From positions 124,001-188,000 of the forward strand of contig NZ_FONZ01000002.1 of the NCBI RefSeq assembly GCF_900113055.1: 64,000 bases of DNA. Direction: 5' to 3'. The position numbers and the translations under genes are program-made. The notes beneath the pieces are model-generated. The model was not told where the DNA came from. It saw only the letters and a program-made list of their open reading frames with translations, and searched no databases. Origin of the DNA: Flavimobilis marinus (lineage in GTDB: Bacteria; Actinomycetota; Actinomycetes; Actinomycetales; Cellulomonadaceae). How positions within the stretch are numbered: position 1 is the first letter of the stretch; each line of letters starts with the position of its first letter. Shown piece after piece: positions 30,634 to 40,045 of the stretch.

Positions 30634-31550
30634 GCCGACGCCACCTTGGCGAGGCCGCGGGTGAGGACGTCCCCGTACATCTCGTCCGGGTCGAGGCGAC
30701 GCAGCTCCTCGGCGATGCACTCGTGCAGCTCGCGGATGGGGAGCGCCACTCGGTGGTCCGGCTGGTCCGGCTGGCTGAGGATCGCCACCTTGCCCGTCGG
30801 GCGGGACAGCGAGATGTCCCCCGAGCGCCGGGAGAGCACCACGCGCGTGAGCGCGGGGGCGTCGTCGGTCCGCACGATCTCGACCGGGCAGCGCAGGACG
30901 TGCGCGAGCCACGCGCCGATGAGGTCGAGCGACGGGTGGCCGGTGACCCCCTCGACGCGTGCGCTGCGCACCGGCTCGAACGGCGGCTGGTCGAGCGTGG
31001 CCGCGATGAGGCCCCGCCAGACGGTCGTCCGCGTCCACGCGAGGTCGGTGTCGCCGGGGGAGTAGGACCCCGCGAGCTGCACGAGCGCGGCGTGGGGGTC
31101 CGCGGCGCCGTACGCGTCGGTGATCCGCCGGTGGGCCATCGCGCCGACGATGTCGTGCGCGGGGTCGGCGGGCGGTTCGCCCGGCCACCAGGCGACGATC
31201 GGGGCGTCGGGCAGCAGGAGCGGGGTCACGAGGGTGTCGGCGTGGTCCATGGCGCGCTCGCCCGCGTGCAGCACGACGACCTCGCTCGCGCCGGCGTCAC
31301 CGCCGACGCGGATCTCGGCGTCGAGGGCGTGCGGGTCGGCGTGCGTCGTGCGTGACAGGACGATGATGCGGCACGGGTGCTCCCCGCTGGCGACGTTCGC
31401 CGCGTCGATCGCCTCGTCCGCGCGGTTCGCGTCGGCGACCACGAGCAGCGTCAGGACGCGCCCGAGCGCGACGGCACCGCCCTCCTCGCGCAGCTTGATG
31501 AGACGTTTCGCGACCGCCGTGGTGGTCGTCGTGGGCATGGTGATGATCAT
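30630..31550 (-). CDS. opcA: glucose-6-phosphate dehydrogenase assembly protein OpcA
   Basis: 306 residues matching the actinobacterial/cyanobacterial OpcA family, which promotes assembly and activity of glucose-6-phosphate dehydrogenase. Recognised by position next to zwf and by CRIIVLSR, VVVLHAGE and PLLLPDAPIVAWWPGEPP. AGGAG lies 5 nt before the ATG. It is 16 bp downstream of zwf and is coupled to pgl. Confidence 0.92.
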   Translation of the reverse strand: MIITMPTTTTTAVAKRLIKLREEGGAVALGRVLTLLVVADANRADEAIDAANVASGEHPCRIIVLSRTTHADPHALDAEIRVGGDAGASEVVVLHAGERAMDHADTLVTPLLLPDAPIVAWWPGEPPADPAHDIVGAMAHRRITDAYGAADPHAALVQLAGSYSPGDTDLAWTRTTVWRGLIAATLDQPPFEPVRSARVEGVTGHPSLDLIGAWLAHVLRCPVEIVRTDDAPALTRVVLSRRSGDISLSRPTGKVAILSQPDQPDHRVALPIRELHECIAEELRRLDPDEMYGDVLTRGLAKVASA

Positions 31551-31566
31551 CGGAGCTCCTCGTCGC

Positions 31567-33105
31567 TCAGGGCCGGCGCCACGTGCGGCCGTCGCGGGCC
31601 AGCATCTCGTCGGCGGAGTCGGGTCCCCAGGTGCCCGAGCGGTACGGCTCGGGAGCGCCCTTGGCGGCCCACATCTCGGTGATGGGGTCGAGCAGCTTCC
31701 ACGAGAGCTCGACCTCCTCGTGGCGCGGGAAGAGCGGCGGGTCGCCCAGCAGCACGTCGAGGATGAGGCGCTCGTACGCCTCGGGCGAGGACTGCGTGAA
31801 CGCGTGGCCGTAGCCGAAGTCCATGGTCACGTCGCGGATCTCCATCGCGGTTCCCGGCACCTTCGCGCCGAACCGGATGGTCACTCCCTCGTCGGGCTGG
31901 ACGCGGATGACGATCGCGTTCCGGCCGAGCTCCGACGTGGAGCTCGAGTCGAATGGCAGGTGCGGGGCTGTCTTGAAGACGACGGCGATCTCCGTGACGC
32001 GGCGCCCGAGGCGCTTCCCGGCGCGCAGGTAGAACGGGACGCCCGCCCAGCGGCGGTTGTCGATGTCCACGCGGATCGCGGCATACGTCTCTGTGGTCGA
32101 GGCTGGGTCGGTCCCGTCCTCGTCGAGGTAGCCCACGACCTCCTGGCCGGCCTGCCACCCCGCGGCGTACTGCCCACGTGCCGTGTGCTTGGCCAGGTCC
32201 TTGGGCAGGCGCATCGCCGACAGCACCTTGATCTTCTCCGCGATCAGGTCTGCCGCGCCGAACGACGTCGGCTCCTCCATGGTCGTGAGGGCGAGGAGCT
32301 GGAGGAGGTGGTTCTGGATGACGTCGCGCGCAGCGCCGATGCCGTCGTAGTACCCGGCGCGGCCACCGATGCCGATGTCCTCGGCCATCGTGATCTGGAC
32401 GTGGTCGACGTAGTTGGCGTTCCAGATCGGCTCGTACATCTGGTTGGCGAACCGCAGGGCGAGCAGGTTGAGGACCGTCTCCTTGCCGAGGTAGTGGTCG
32501 ATCCGGAAGATCGAGTCCGGCGGGAAGACCTCGGAGACGACGTCGTTCAGCTCCCGCGCGCTGGCGAGGTCGTGCCCGAACGGCTTCTCGATCACGACGC
32601 GGCGCCAGGCGTCGTCACCCTCGGACAGCCCGGACTTGGCGAGCTGGCGGCACACGACCGGGAAGGCGCTGGGTGGGACGGACAGGTAGAAGGCGTGGTT
32701 GCCGCGGGTGCCGCGCTCGGCGTCGAGCTCCTTGACGGTCTCGGCGAGACGCTCGAAGGCGTCGTCGTCGTCGAAGGATCCCTGGACGAACCTGATGCCC
32801 TCGCTCAGCTGCGCCCAGGCCTCCTCGCGGAACGGGGTGCGTGCGTGCTCCTTGACGGCGTCGTGCACGACCTTCGCGAAGTCCTGGTCGTCCCAGTCGC
32901 GCCGGGCGAAGCCCGTGAGTGCGAAGCCGGGGGGCAGCAGGCCGCGGTTGGAGAGGTCGTACACGGCGGGCATGAGCTTCTTGCGTGCCAGGTCGCCGGT
33001 CACCCCGAAGATCACGAGGCTGCAGGGACCGGCGATGCGGGGCATGCGCTGGTCGCGAGGGTCGCGCAACGGGTTGGACTCGGCACTGACCTTGACAGGG
33101 CTCAC
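31567..33105 (-). CDS. zwf: glucose-6-phosphate 1-dehydrogenase
   Basis: Commits glucose 6-phosphate to the oxidative pentose phosphate pathway and makes NADPH. 512 residues: NADP fold with FGVTGDLARKKLMPA (about 33-47), the substrate-binding FRIDHYLGKETVLN (about 198-211), catalytic His in IDHYLGK, and VRPDEGV-type C-terminal sheet (IRVQPDEGVTIRF). The GTG start was chosen because GGAGG lies 8 nt upstream and the product starts MSPVKVSAESNPLRDPRD, as in relatives. It lies only 73 bp after tkt; tal and pgi, which often separate them, are absent here. Confidence 0.96.
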   Translation of the reverse strand: MSPVKVSAESNPLRDPRDQRMPRIAGPCSLVIFGVTGDLARKKLMPAVYDLSNRGLLPPGFALTGFARRDWDDQDFAKVVHDAVKEHARTPFREEAWAQLSEGIRFVQGSFDDDDAFERLAETVKELDAERGTRGNHAFYLSVPPSAFPVVCRQLAKSGLSEGDDAWRRVVIEKPFGHDLASARELNDVVSEVFPPDSIFRIDHYLGKETVLNLLALRFANQMYEPIWNANYVDHVQITMAEDIGIGGRAGYYDGIGAARDVIQNHLLQLLALTTMEEPTSFGAADLIAEKIKVLSAMRLPKDLAKHTARGQYAAGWQAGQEVVGYLDEDGTDPASTTETYAAIRVDIDNRRWAGVPFYLRAGKRLGRRVTEIAVVFKTAPHLPFDSSSTSELGRNAIVIRVQPDEGVTIRFGAKVPGTAMEIRDVTMDFGYGHAFTQSSPEAYERLILDVLLGDPPLFPRHEEVELSWKLLDPITEMWAAKGAPEPYRSGTWGPDSADEMLARDGRTWRRP

Positions 33106-33178
33106 GCGGGGGACCTCCGGTATCTCGGGACGGGCATGCGGAGCAGGGCGGGAGCCGAGGCCCCCGCCCTGCCTCCGG

Positions 33179-35341
33179 TCACTTCTGGTCGCCGGCGAAT
33201 CCCTCGGAGGGGACTGCGGGACGGTCGGGCGACGTGCCGCGACGAGCGAGCTCGAGCGACTCACGGGCGGCCGCAGCGACGCGCTCGGGCGTGAAGCCGA
33301 ACTCCGCGAAGAGCTTCTCCGCCGACGCCGAGGCGCCGTAGTGCTCGAGGCTGACCGCACGGCCGGCCTCGCCCAGGTAGCGGTACCAGCTCAGCGCGAT
33401 GCCGGCCTCGACCGAGACGCGGGCGCGCACCGACGACGGGAGCACCGACTCGCGGTATGCCTCGTCCTGCTCCTCGAACCACTCGAGGCAGGGCATCGAC
33501 ACGACGCGGGTCGGCACGCCCTCGGCCTCGAGCGTCTCGCGCGCGGCGACGGCCAGCTGGACCTCGGAGCCGGTGGCGAGCAGCAGGACCTCGGGGGCGC
33601 CGTTCGACGCGTCCAGGAGCGTGTACGCGCCGCGGGCCAGGCCCTCGGTGGTCGCGTAGCCCTGCTCGCCGCGCGGGAACGTCGGGACGTTCTGCCGGGT
33701 GAGGATCAGGCCCGTGGGCTCCTTGTCGCGCTCGAGGATCGCCTGCCAGGCGGCAGCGGTCTCGTTGGCGTCCGCGGGACGGACGATCGACAGGCCCGGG
33801 ATCGCGCGGGTCGCGGCCAGGTGCTCGACCGGCTGGTGGGTCGGTCCGTCCTCGCCGAGGCCCACCGAGTCGTGCGTCCACACGAACACCGGCGGGATCT
33901 CCATCAGCGCGGCGAGGCGGACGGCCCCGCGCATGTAGTCGCTGAACTGGAAGAAGGTGCCGCCGTATGGGCGCGTGAGGCCGTGCAGGGCGATGCCCGA
34001 GAGGATCGCACCCATCGCGTGCTCGCGGATGCCGAAGTGCAGCGTGCGACCGTACTCGTCACCGGCGAACTCGTGGCTCGAGCGGTGGGCCGGGAGGAAC
34101 GACGGCTCGCCCGTCATGGTCGTGTTGTTGGACCCGGCGAGGTCGGCGGAGCCGCCCCAGAGCTCGGGCAGCGCGGGGGCGAGGGCGGTGAGCACCTTGC
34201 CCGACGCCGAGCGGGTCGCGACCGACGTGCCGGCCTCGAACGTCGGCAGGGACTCGTGCCAGCCCGCCGGGAGCTCGCGCGCCCGCAGGCGGTCGAGCAG
34301 TGCCGCGCGGTCCGGGTTGGCTGCGCGCCAGGTGGCGAGCCGCTCGTCCCACTCGGCCTGCAGGCGGGCCCCGCGGTCCTGGAGCTCGCGGGTGTGCGCG
34401 ATGACCTCGGGCGTGACCTCGAAGGACTTCTCCGGGTCGAAGCCGAGGAGCTCCTTGAGTGCCGTGATCTCGGCGCCGCCGAGCTTGGAGCCGTGCGACG
34501 AGTGGTCGCCCTGCTTGGTGGGCGACGGCCACGCGATGATCGTGCGCAGCTGGATGAACGACGGGCGGCCGGTCTCAGCGACCGCGGCGTCGATGGCCGC
34601 GTCGAGTGCGTCCATGTCCTCCGCGTACCCGTCCGCGCCAGCGGTCCAGTCCACGGTCTGGACGTGCCAGCCGTACGCCTCGTAGCGCTTGGCGACGTCC
34701 TCCGTGAACGCGATCTGCGTGTCGCCCTCGATCGAGATGCGGTTGTCGTCCCAGATCACCACGAGGTTGCCGAGTTCCTGGGTGCCCGCGAGCGAGCTCG
34801 CCTCGCTGGTCACGCCCTCCTGCAGGTCGCCGTCCGAGGCCAGCACGAACACGTGGTGGTCGAACGGGCTCTCGCCGGGCGCAGCGTCAGGGTCGAGCAG
34901 GCCGCGCTCGCGCCGCTGCGCCATCGCCATGCCGACCGCGGTCGCCAGCCCCTGGCCGAGCGGACCGGTGGTGGTCTCGACGCCCGGGGTGTGGTGCACC
35001 TCGGGGTGGCCCGGGGTCAGGGAGTCCCAGGTGCGCAGCGCCTCGATGTCGGAGAGCTCGAGGCCGAAGCCGCCCAGGTAGAGCTGGATGTACTGCGTGA
35101 GGCTCGAGTGACCGCACGAGAGCACGAAGCGGTCGCGGCCCAGCCACAGCGGGTCGTTCGGGTTGTGCTTGAGGCGGTTCTGGTACAGCAGGTACGCCAC
35201 CGGCGCGAGGGAGATGGCCGTGCCGGGGTGGCCGTTGCCGACCTTCTCGACGGCGTCGGCCGCGAGGACGCGGGCGGTGTCCACCGCGCGCGCGTCCAGG
35301 TCGCTCCAGCTGCGGGGGTGTGCGGGGGTGGACGCGTTCAC
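33179..35341 (-). CDS. tkt: transketolase
   Basis: Transfers two-carbon units in the non-oxidative pentose phosphate pathway using thiamine diphosphate. 720 residues with [13 protein letters not shown] (about 37-49), the thiamine-binding GDGDLQEG and closing DDN (about 163-194), histidines in [16 protein letters not shown], and [20 protein letters not shown] (about 466-485). The GTG start has AGAGG upstream and gives [16 protein letters not shown]. The enzyme needs the cofactor whose salvage operon lies at 51-57 kb. Confidence 0.96.
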   Translation of the reverse strand: MNASTPAHPRSWSDLDARAVDTARVLAADAVEKVGNGHPGTAISLAPVAYLLYQNRLKHNPNDPLWLGRDRFVLSCGHSSLTQYIQLYLGGFGLELSDIEALRTWDSLTPGHPEVHHTPGVETTTGPLGQGLATAVGMAMAQRRERGLLDPDAAPGESPFDHHVFVLASDGDLQEGVTSEASSLAGTQELGNLVVIWDDNRISIEGDTQIAFTEDVAKRYEAYGWHVQTVDWTAGADGYAEDMDALDAAIDAAVAETGRPSFIQLRTIIAWPSPTKQGDHSSHGSKLGGAEITALKELLGFDPEKSFEVTPEVIAHTRELQDRGARLQAEWDERLATWRAANPDRAALLDRLRARELPAGWHESLPTFEAGTSVATRSASGKVLTALAPALPELWGGSADLAGSNNTTMTGEPSFLPAHRSSHEFAGDEYGRTLHFGIREHAMGAILSGIALHGLTRPYGGTFFQFSDYMRGAVRLAALMEIPPVFVWTHDSVGLGEDGPTHQPVEHLAATRAIPGLSIVRPADANETAAAWQAILERDKEPTGLILTRQNVPTFPRGEQGYATTEGLARGAYTLLDASNGAPEVLLLATGSEVQLAVAARETLEAEGVPTRVVSMPCLEWFEEQDEAYRESVLPSSVRARVSVEAGIALSWYRYLGEAGRAVSLEHYGASASAEKLFAEFGFTPERVAAAARESLELARRGTSPDRPAVPSEGFAGDQK

Positions 35342-35765
35342 CGAACCTCTTTCCTGCCCCGGAGGCCCCGGGGGCTCGTCGTGATCGGCGCAGTCGCGCC
35401 GCGTGCTGACAGTCCCGGCGAACCGCCGCGGCGGGGGCGGTGCGGCACCCGGCTCTGCGCCGGTGCCGTGACGCCCGCCGTCCCGCAAGGCAGGACCCGC
35501 GGTCGGGTTCGACGTGGTCAGACTATCGGCCCCGCCTGCTCGACGAGCGGTCGATACCAGCAGGTGAACTGACGACGTGGACTCTGTGGTCATCTCGATG
35601 GGGTGCGCCGCGGTGTGGCGCACCTCTCCGCCGGGCGCCGGGCCCCGTGGCCCGCCCGGGCAGGCGCAAGGCTTAGCATGGAGGTGAACCCGGTCCCACG
35701 GGCGCTGCGCTGCGCACCTGCGCGACCGCGCCCGGGCCCCGATCACGAACGGACACCCGAACCGC
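35342..35765. promoter_or_regulatory. 424-bp divergent intergenic region between tkt and ctaB
   Basis: No gene is seen. It should hold the promoters of both genes. Visible features: TAGCAT at 35674-35679 as a possible ctaB -10 element, and an 8-bp inverted repeat, GGTGCGCC (35602-35609) with GGCGCACC (35617-35624), which could be an operator or a small terminator. A tkt promoter could not be placed with confidence. Confidence 0.4.
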
Positions 35766-36698
35766 GTGCACACCTCGACCACGGCCCCCACGGCAGCGAG
35801 CCCGGCGGAGCGGGCTCCGTGGAAGTCGACGGTCCGCGCCTACGTGGCGCTGACGAAGCCGCGGATCATCGAGCTGCTGCTCGTGACCACGATCCCGACG
35901 ATGTTCCTCGCGCAGGACGGCATGCCCGGCCTCGCCCTGCTGCTGCACACCCTGCTCGGTGGGGCGTTGGCGGCGGCGTCGGCGAACGTCTTTAACTGCT
36001 ACCTGGACCGCGACATCGACGCGATCATGAACCGGACCAAGCGCCGCCCGCTGGCGACCGGCGAGATCTCCACGGGCGGTGCGCTCGTGTTCGGCACCGT
36101 CCTCGGCGTCCTGTCGCTCGTGTGGCTCGGCGTGTTCGTCAACGCGATCTCCGCGTGGCTCGCGTTCGTGGCGATCGCGCTGTACGTCGTCTTCTACACG
36201 ATGGTGCTCAAGCGCCGGACCTCGCAGAACATCGTGTGGGGTGGCGCCGCAGGTTGCATGCCGGTGCTGATCGGCTGGTCCGCCGTGACCGGGACCGTGG
36301 GATGGGGCGCGGTGCTGCTGTTCGGCGTCGTGTTCTTCTGGACGCCCCCGCACTACTGGCCCCTGTCGATCAAGTTCCGCAAGGACTACGCGGACGCTGG
36401 CGTGCCCATGCTCCCGGTCGTCGCGAGCGAGCGACGCGTGACCACCGAGATGATCGGCTACACGCTCGCGATGGTGGCCTGCTCGCTCCTCCTGCTCCCC
36501 GTGACGCCGCTCGGCTGGGTCTATGGCGTGTCGGCCGTCGTGCTCGGGGCCTGGTTCACGCTCGAGTGCGTGAACCTGCTGCGTCGCTCCCGCGACGGTG
36601 CTCGCAAGCTCGGTGCGATGCGGGTCTTCCACGCCTCGATCACCTACCTGACGCTGCTGTCCGTCGCGATCGTCGTCGACGTCCTGCTGCCCTGGTGA
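35766..36698 (+). CDS. ctaB: protoheme IX farnesyltransferase (heme O synthase)
   Basis: Membrane prenyltransferase that converts heme B to heme O for cytochrome c oxidase. 310 residues, about nine helices, UbiA superfamily. The polyprenyl-diphosphate motif is in [18 protein letters not shown] (about 78-95) and the second conserved region in [19 protein letters not shown] (about 147-165) and the [11 protein letters not shown] loop. GTG start at [13 protein letters not shown], with a long leader. Its separation from other cytochrome oxidase genes is usual in actinobacteria, where it diverges from tkt. Confidence 0.95.
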   Translation: MHTSTTAPTAASPAERAPWKSTVRAYVALTKPRIIELLLVTTIPTMFLAQDGMPGLALLLHTLLGGALAAASANVFNCYLDRDIDAIMNRTKRRPLATGEISTGGALVFGTVLGVLSLVWLGVFVNAISAWLAFVAIALYVVFYTMVLKRRTSQNIVWGGAAGCMPVLIGWSAVTGTVGWGAVLLFGVVFFWTPPHYWPLSIKFRKDYADAGVPMLPVVASERRVTTEMIGYTLAMVACSLLLLPVTPLGWVYGVSAVVLGAWFTLECVNLLRRSRDGARKLGAMRVFHASITYLTLLSVAIVVDVLLPW

Positions 36699-36702
36699 TC
36701 CG

Positions 36703-37662
36703 GTGGCGGGCGTGGGGGCGTCGGTGCCACGGGCTCTCCAGGGCTCGCTGAGCGAGTACCTCTCGCACCTGAGCGTCGAGCGCGGGCTGTCGCCCCACAC
36801 GCTCGGCGCCTACCGGCGTGACCTCGAGCGGTTCGTCGCCCACCTCGGTGCCGCAGGGCGCACGCACCCGGGCGAGATCACGCCGGCGGACGTCGAGGCC
36901 TACGTGACGCTCGTGCGGACCGGCGCGGACGGTCGGGCCCCGTTGTCGGCGTCGTCGGCCGCCCGCGTGCTGGCGTCGGTACGCGGCTGGCTGCGGTTCT
37001 GCGAGGTCGAGGGGCAGCTCACGTCGAGCCCGGCGGCGGCGGTCCGGCCGCCCGTGCAGCCCCGTCGGCTGCCCAAGGCGATCAGCACGGACGACGTCGC
37101 GCGGATCCTCGACGCGGCCGGCTCCGGGGACGGGCCGCGCCCGTTGCGCGACCGAGCGCTCCTGGAGCTCGTCTACTCGACCGGCGCGCGGATCTCCGAG
37201 GCGGTCGGTCTCGATGTCGACGACGTGGACCTGACCGACGGCGCCGCGGCGGTCCGACTGCTCGGCAAGGGCCGCAAGGAGCGGGTCGTGCCGATGGGCT
37301 CGTTCGCGCGCGAGGCGCTCGACGCCTACCTGGTCCGCGCTCGCCCGGAGCTCGCCTCGCACGGTCGCGGGACGCCCGCCGTGTTCCTCAACACCCGCGG
37401 CGCCCGCCTCAGCCGGCAGAGCGCCTGGACAGTCCTGCGGGCCGCCGCGGAGCGCGCTGGCGTCACGGGCGCCGAACGCATCTCCCCGCACACGCTGCGG
37501 CACTCGTTCGCCACCCATCTCCTCCAGGGGGGTGCGGACGTCCGCATCGTCCAGGAGCTGCTCGGTCACGCGTCGGTGACGACCACGCAGATCTACACGA
37601 TGGTCACGCCCGACGCGCTGCGGGAGATGTACGTGTCGGCGCACCCGAGAGCCCTCGGCTGA
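36703..37662 (+). CDS. xerD: site-specific tyrosine recombinase XerD
   Basis: 319 residues. N-terminal SAM-like core-binding domain ([21 protein letters not shown] in pieces, about 18-38) and C-terminal catalytic domain with Arg in [11 protein letters not shown] (about 162), Lys in [22 protein letters not shown] (about 265-276), [14 protein letters not shown] with the nucleophilic Tyr (about 300). Resolves chromosome dimers at dif. Housekeeping rather than mobile: it sits in the conserved xerD-parA-scpAB block. The GTG start begins 4 bp after ctaB; a second GTG 9 bases later is possible. Confidence 0.92.
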   Translation: MAGVGASVPRALQGSLSEYLSHLSVERGLSPHTLGAYRRDLERFVAHLGAAGRTHPGEITPADVEAYVTLVRTGADGRAPLSASSAARVLASVRGWLRFCEVEGQLTSSPAAAVRPPVQPRRLPKAISTDDVARILDAAGSGDGPRPLRDRALLELVYSTGARISEAVGLDVDDVDLTDGAAAVRLLGKGRKERVVPMGSFAREALDAYLVRARPELASHGRGTPAVFLNTRGARLSRQSAWTVLRAAAERAGVTGAERISPHTLRHSFATHLLQGGADVRIVQELLGHASVTTTQIYTMVTPDALREMYVSAHPRALG

Positions 37663-37675
37663 GCGTCGCCTGCGA

Positions 37676-37681
37676 TAACGT
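37676..37681 (+). promoter_or_regulatory. parA -10 element, leaderless layout
   Basis: TAACGT ends exactly 6 nt before the parA GTG. No ribosome binding site is present, so a leaderless mRNA starting the segregation block is likely. Confidence 0.55.
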
Positions 37682-37687
37682 AGGCGG

Positions 37688-38560
37688 GTGACCAGCCAGG
37701 ACCCGACCGCGCCCGCCGCCTCCCTCGACGCCGTCGGACGCCCCTTGCCGGAGTTCGCCGTCCCCGCACCGCTCACCGGTCACGGCCCCGCGCGGATCAT
37801 CGCCATGTGCAACCAGAAGGGCGGGGTCGGCAAGACGACCACGACCATCAACCTGGCCGCCGCCCTGGCGGAGTACGGGCGTCGCGTCCTGATCGTGGAC
37901 TTCGACCCCCAGGGCGCCGCGTCCGTCGGCCTCGGGATCAGCGCTCACGAGCTCGACCAGACGATCTACAACCTGATGATGGAGCGGTCGGCCGACATCC
38001 ACCAGGTGATCCGGCAGACCGCGGTCGAGAATCTCGACGTCCTGCCGGCGAACATCGATCTCTCGGCCGCGGAGGTCCAGCTGGTCGGCGAGGTCGCCCG
38101 CGAGTCGGTCCTGGCGCGCGTGCTGCGCCCCGTGGTGGACGACTACGACGTGATCCTGGTCGACTGCCAGCCGTCGCTCGGCCTGCTGACCGTCAACGCC
38201 CTCACCGCCGCGCACGGCGTGCTGATCCCGCTCGAGTGCGAGTTCTTCGCGCTGCGTGGGGTCGCGCTCCTGATCGAGACTATCGAGAAGGTGCGTGATC
38301 GCCTCAACCCGCGCCTCGAGGTCGACGGCATCGTCGCGACGATGTTCGACCCCCGCACCCTGCACGCCCGCGAGGTCGTGGCGCGCGTGCACGAGGCGTT
38401 CGGGGACACGCTCATGCACACGATGATCGGGCGGACGGTGAAGTTCCCGGACGCCTCCGTCGCTGCGGAGCCCATCACCACGTACGCGCCGACGCACTCG
38501 GGAGCGACGGCGTACCGCCAGCTTGCCCGGGAGCTGGTCGCCCGTGGCGACGCCGCCTGA
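37688..38560 (+). CDS. parA: ParA/Soj-family ATPase
   Basis: 290 residues with the deviant Walker A KGGVGKTTTTINL (about 44-56), Walker A' region VLIVDFDPQGAAS, Walker B VILVDCQPSLGLL (about 155-167) and a C-terminal TYAPTHSGATAYRQLA. In actinobacteria this second ParA-like protein lies with scpA and scpB, distinct from the parAB locus near the origin; no parB gene is next to it. It probably supports chromosome organisation together with condensin. The start GTG was chosen from the -10 spacing. Confidence 0.9.
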   Translation: MTSQDPTAPAASLDAVGRPLPEFAVPAPLTGHGPARIIAMCNQKGGVGKTTTTINLAAALAEYGRRVLIVDFDPQGAASVGLGISAHELDQTIYNLMMERSADIHQVIRQTAVENLDVLPANIDLSAAEVQLVGEVARESVLARVLRPVVDDYDVILVDCQPSLGLLTVNALTAAHGVLIPLECEFFALRGVALLIETIEKVRDRLNPRLEVDGIVATMFDPRTLHAREVVARVHEAFGDTLMHTMIGRTVKFPDASVAAEPITTYAPTHSGATAYRQLARELVARGDAA

Positions 38561-39389
38561 CGCGGCACCGGAGGCGCCGCCCCAGCGGGACGGCGGCCAG
38601 TTCGAGGTCCACCTCGCCAACTTCACGGGACCGTTCGACGTCCTGCTGTCGCTGATCTCGAAGCACAAGCTGGACATCACAGAGGTTGCGCTGGCCTCGG
38701 TGACGGACGAGTTCATCGGCTACATCAAGGCGGTGAGCGCCGCGGGGGACCGGGCCGAGGCGTGGGAGCTCGGGACGGTGAGCGAGTTCCTCGTCGTCGC
38801 GGCCACCCTGCTGGACCTCAAGGCCGCGCGGCTGCTGCCGAGCGGCGAGGTCGAGGACGCGGAGGACCTGGAGCTCCTCGAGGCCCGGGACCTGCTGTTC
38901 GCGCGGCTGCTGCAGTACCGCGCGTACAAGCAGGTGGCCGGGCTCGTCGGCGCCCGGCTCGCGGACGAGGGGCGTCGCTTCCCGCGGGTCGTCCAGCTGG
39001 AGCCGGCGCTGGCGTCGCTGCTGCCGGAGCTCGTGTGGCGCCTCACGGGCGAGGACCTCGCGCGGCTCGCCGCCCAGGCGCTCCAGCCCCGCACGGCGCC
39101 GACCGTGGACGTGGGGCACCTGCACGACCCCGCGGTGAGCGTCCGCGAGCAGGCCGCCGTCATCGCGGATCGCCTGCACCGCGCGGGCTCGCAGACCTTC
39201 CGGGCCCTGGTGGCCGACGCCGGGCCGACGATGGTCGTGGTGGCCCGGTTCCTCGCCCTGCTCGAGCTGTTCCGCGAGGGTGTGGTGGCGTTCGACCAGG
39301 CGGTTCCCCTCGGGGACCTGACGGTGCGCTGGACCGGCGCGGACGACTGGGCAGGCGACGTGACCGACGAGTTCGAGGGAGCATCATGA
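38544..39389 (+). CDS. scpA: segregation and condensation protein A
   Basis: Kleisin subunit of the SMC-ScpAB condensin. 281 residues with the N-terminal FEVHLANFTGPFDVLLSLI (about 20-38), KLDITEVALASVTDEF and the C-terminal winged-helix LALLELFREGVVAFDQ (about 238-253). The GTG start lies 17 bp inside parA with GGGAG upstream; starting the protein further upstream in frame adds no conserved residues. The stop overlaps the scpB ATG (ATGA). Confidence 0.94.
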   Translation: MATPPDAAPEAPPQRDGGQFEVHLANFTGPFDVLLSLISKHKLDITEVALASVTDEFIGYIKAVSAAGDRAEAWELGTVSEFLVVAATLLDLKAARLLPSGEVEDAEDLELLEARDLLFARLLQYRAYKQVAGLVGARLADEGRRFPRVVQLEPALASLLPELVWRLTGEDLARLAAQALQPRTAPTVDVGHLHDPAVSVREQAAVIADRLHRAGSQTFRALVADAGPTMVVVARFLALLELFREGVVAFDQAVPLGDLTVRWTGADDWAGDVTDEFEGAS

Positions 39390-40045
39390 GCAGCGCCGAG
39401 AGCACCGCCCCCAGCGAGACCGAGGCCCCGGAGCGCACCCACGCGTGGGTCCGGGGCGCGACCGAGGCCGTGCTCATGGTGACGGACGAGCCGGTCACCC
39501 CGGTGGTGCTCGCGACCGCGCTCGGCGTGCCCGAGGACCGCGTGCGACGCACGCTGACCGACCTGCGCTCCGAGTACGCTTCGAGCAGCCGCGGGTTCGA
39601 GCTGCGGGAGGTCGCCGGCGGGTGGCGCCTCTACTCCGCTCCAGAGTTCGCCGACGTCGTCAGCCAGTTCGTCCTGGAGGGGCAGACGGCGCGGCTGACC
39701 CAGGCGGCGCTCGAGACCCTCGCGGTGATCGCCTACCGCCAGCCGGTCTCTCGCGGGCAGGTCTCCGCGGTGCGCGGTGTGAATGTGGACTCGGTGGTGC
39801 GTACCCTTACTGTGCGCGGACTGATCGCGGAGGTGGGCACGGAACCCTCCAGCGGTGCGGTGCTGTACGGCACCACACCCTCGTTCCTGGAGCGCATGGG
39901 CTTCACCTCGCTCGAGGAGCTGCCCCCGTTGGCTCCGTTCCTGCCCGATCTCGACGTGCTGGACGCCGTGGACCCCACGGTGCACCGCATCGTCCGCGCC
40001 GACGCCGGCACACCGGCGGTCGGAACCGAAGAGGAGACACAGTGA
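39386..40045 (+). CDS. scpB: segregation and condensation protein B
   Basis: 219 residues with two winged-helix domains: EAVLMVTDEPVTPVVLATAL, then the signature LTQAALETLAVIAYRQPVSR (about 110-129) and VNVDSVVRTLTVRGLI followed by YGTTPSFLERMG. It binds ScpA in the condensin complex. Coupled to scpA (ATGA) and to the next gene (GTGA). Confidence 0.95.
   Translation: MSSAESTAPSETEAPERTHAWVRGATEAVLMVTDEPVTPVVLATALGVPEDRVRRTLTDLRSEYASSSRGFELREVAGGWRLYSAPEFADVVSQFVLEGQTARLTQAALETLAVIAYRQPVSRGQVSAVRGVNVDSVVRTLTVRGLIAEVGTEPSSGAVLYGTTPSFLERMGFTSLEELPPLAPFLPDLDVLDAVDPTVHRIVRADAGTPAVGTEEETQ

Noticed and set aside
36703-37662. Tyrosine recombinase as part of a mobile element next to the tRNA or elsewhere
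   Set aside because: It is XerD by context (conserved block with parA and scpAB), with no flanking repeats, cargo genes or tRNA nearby.
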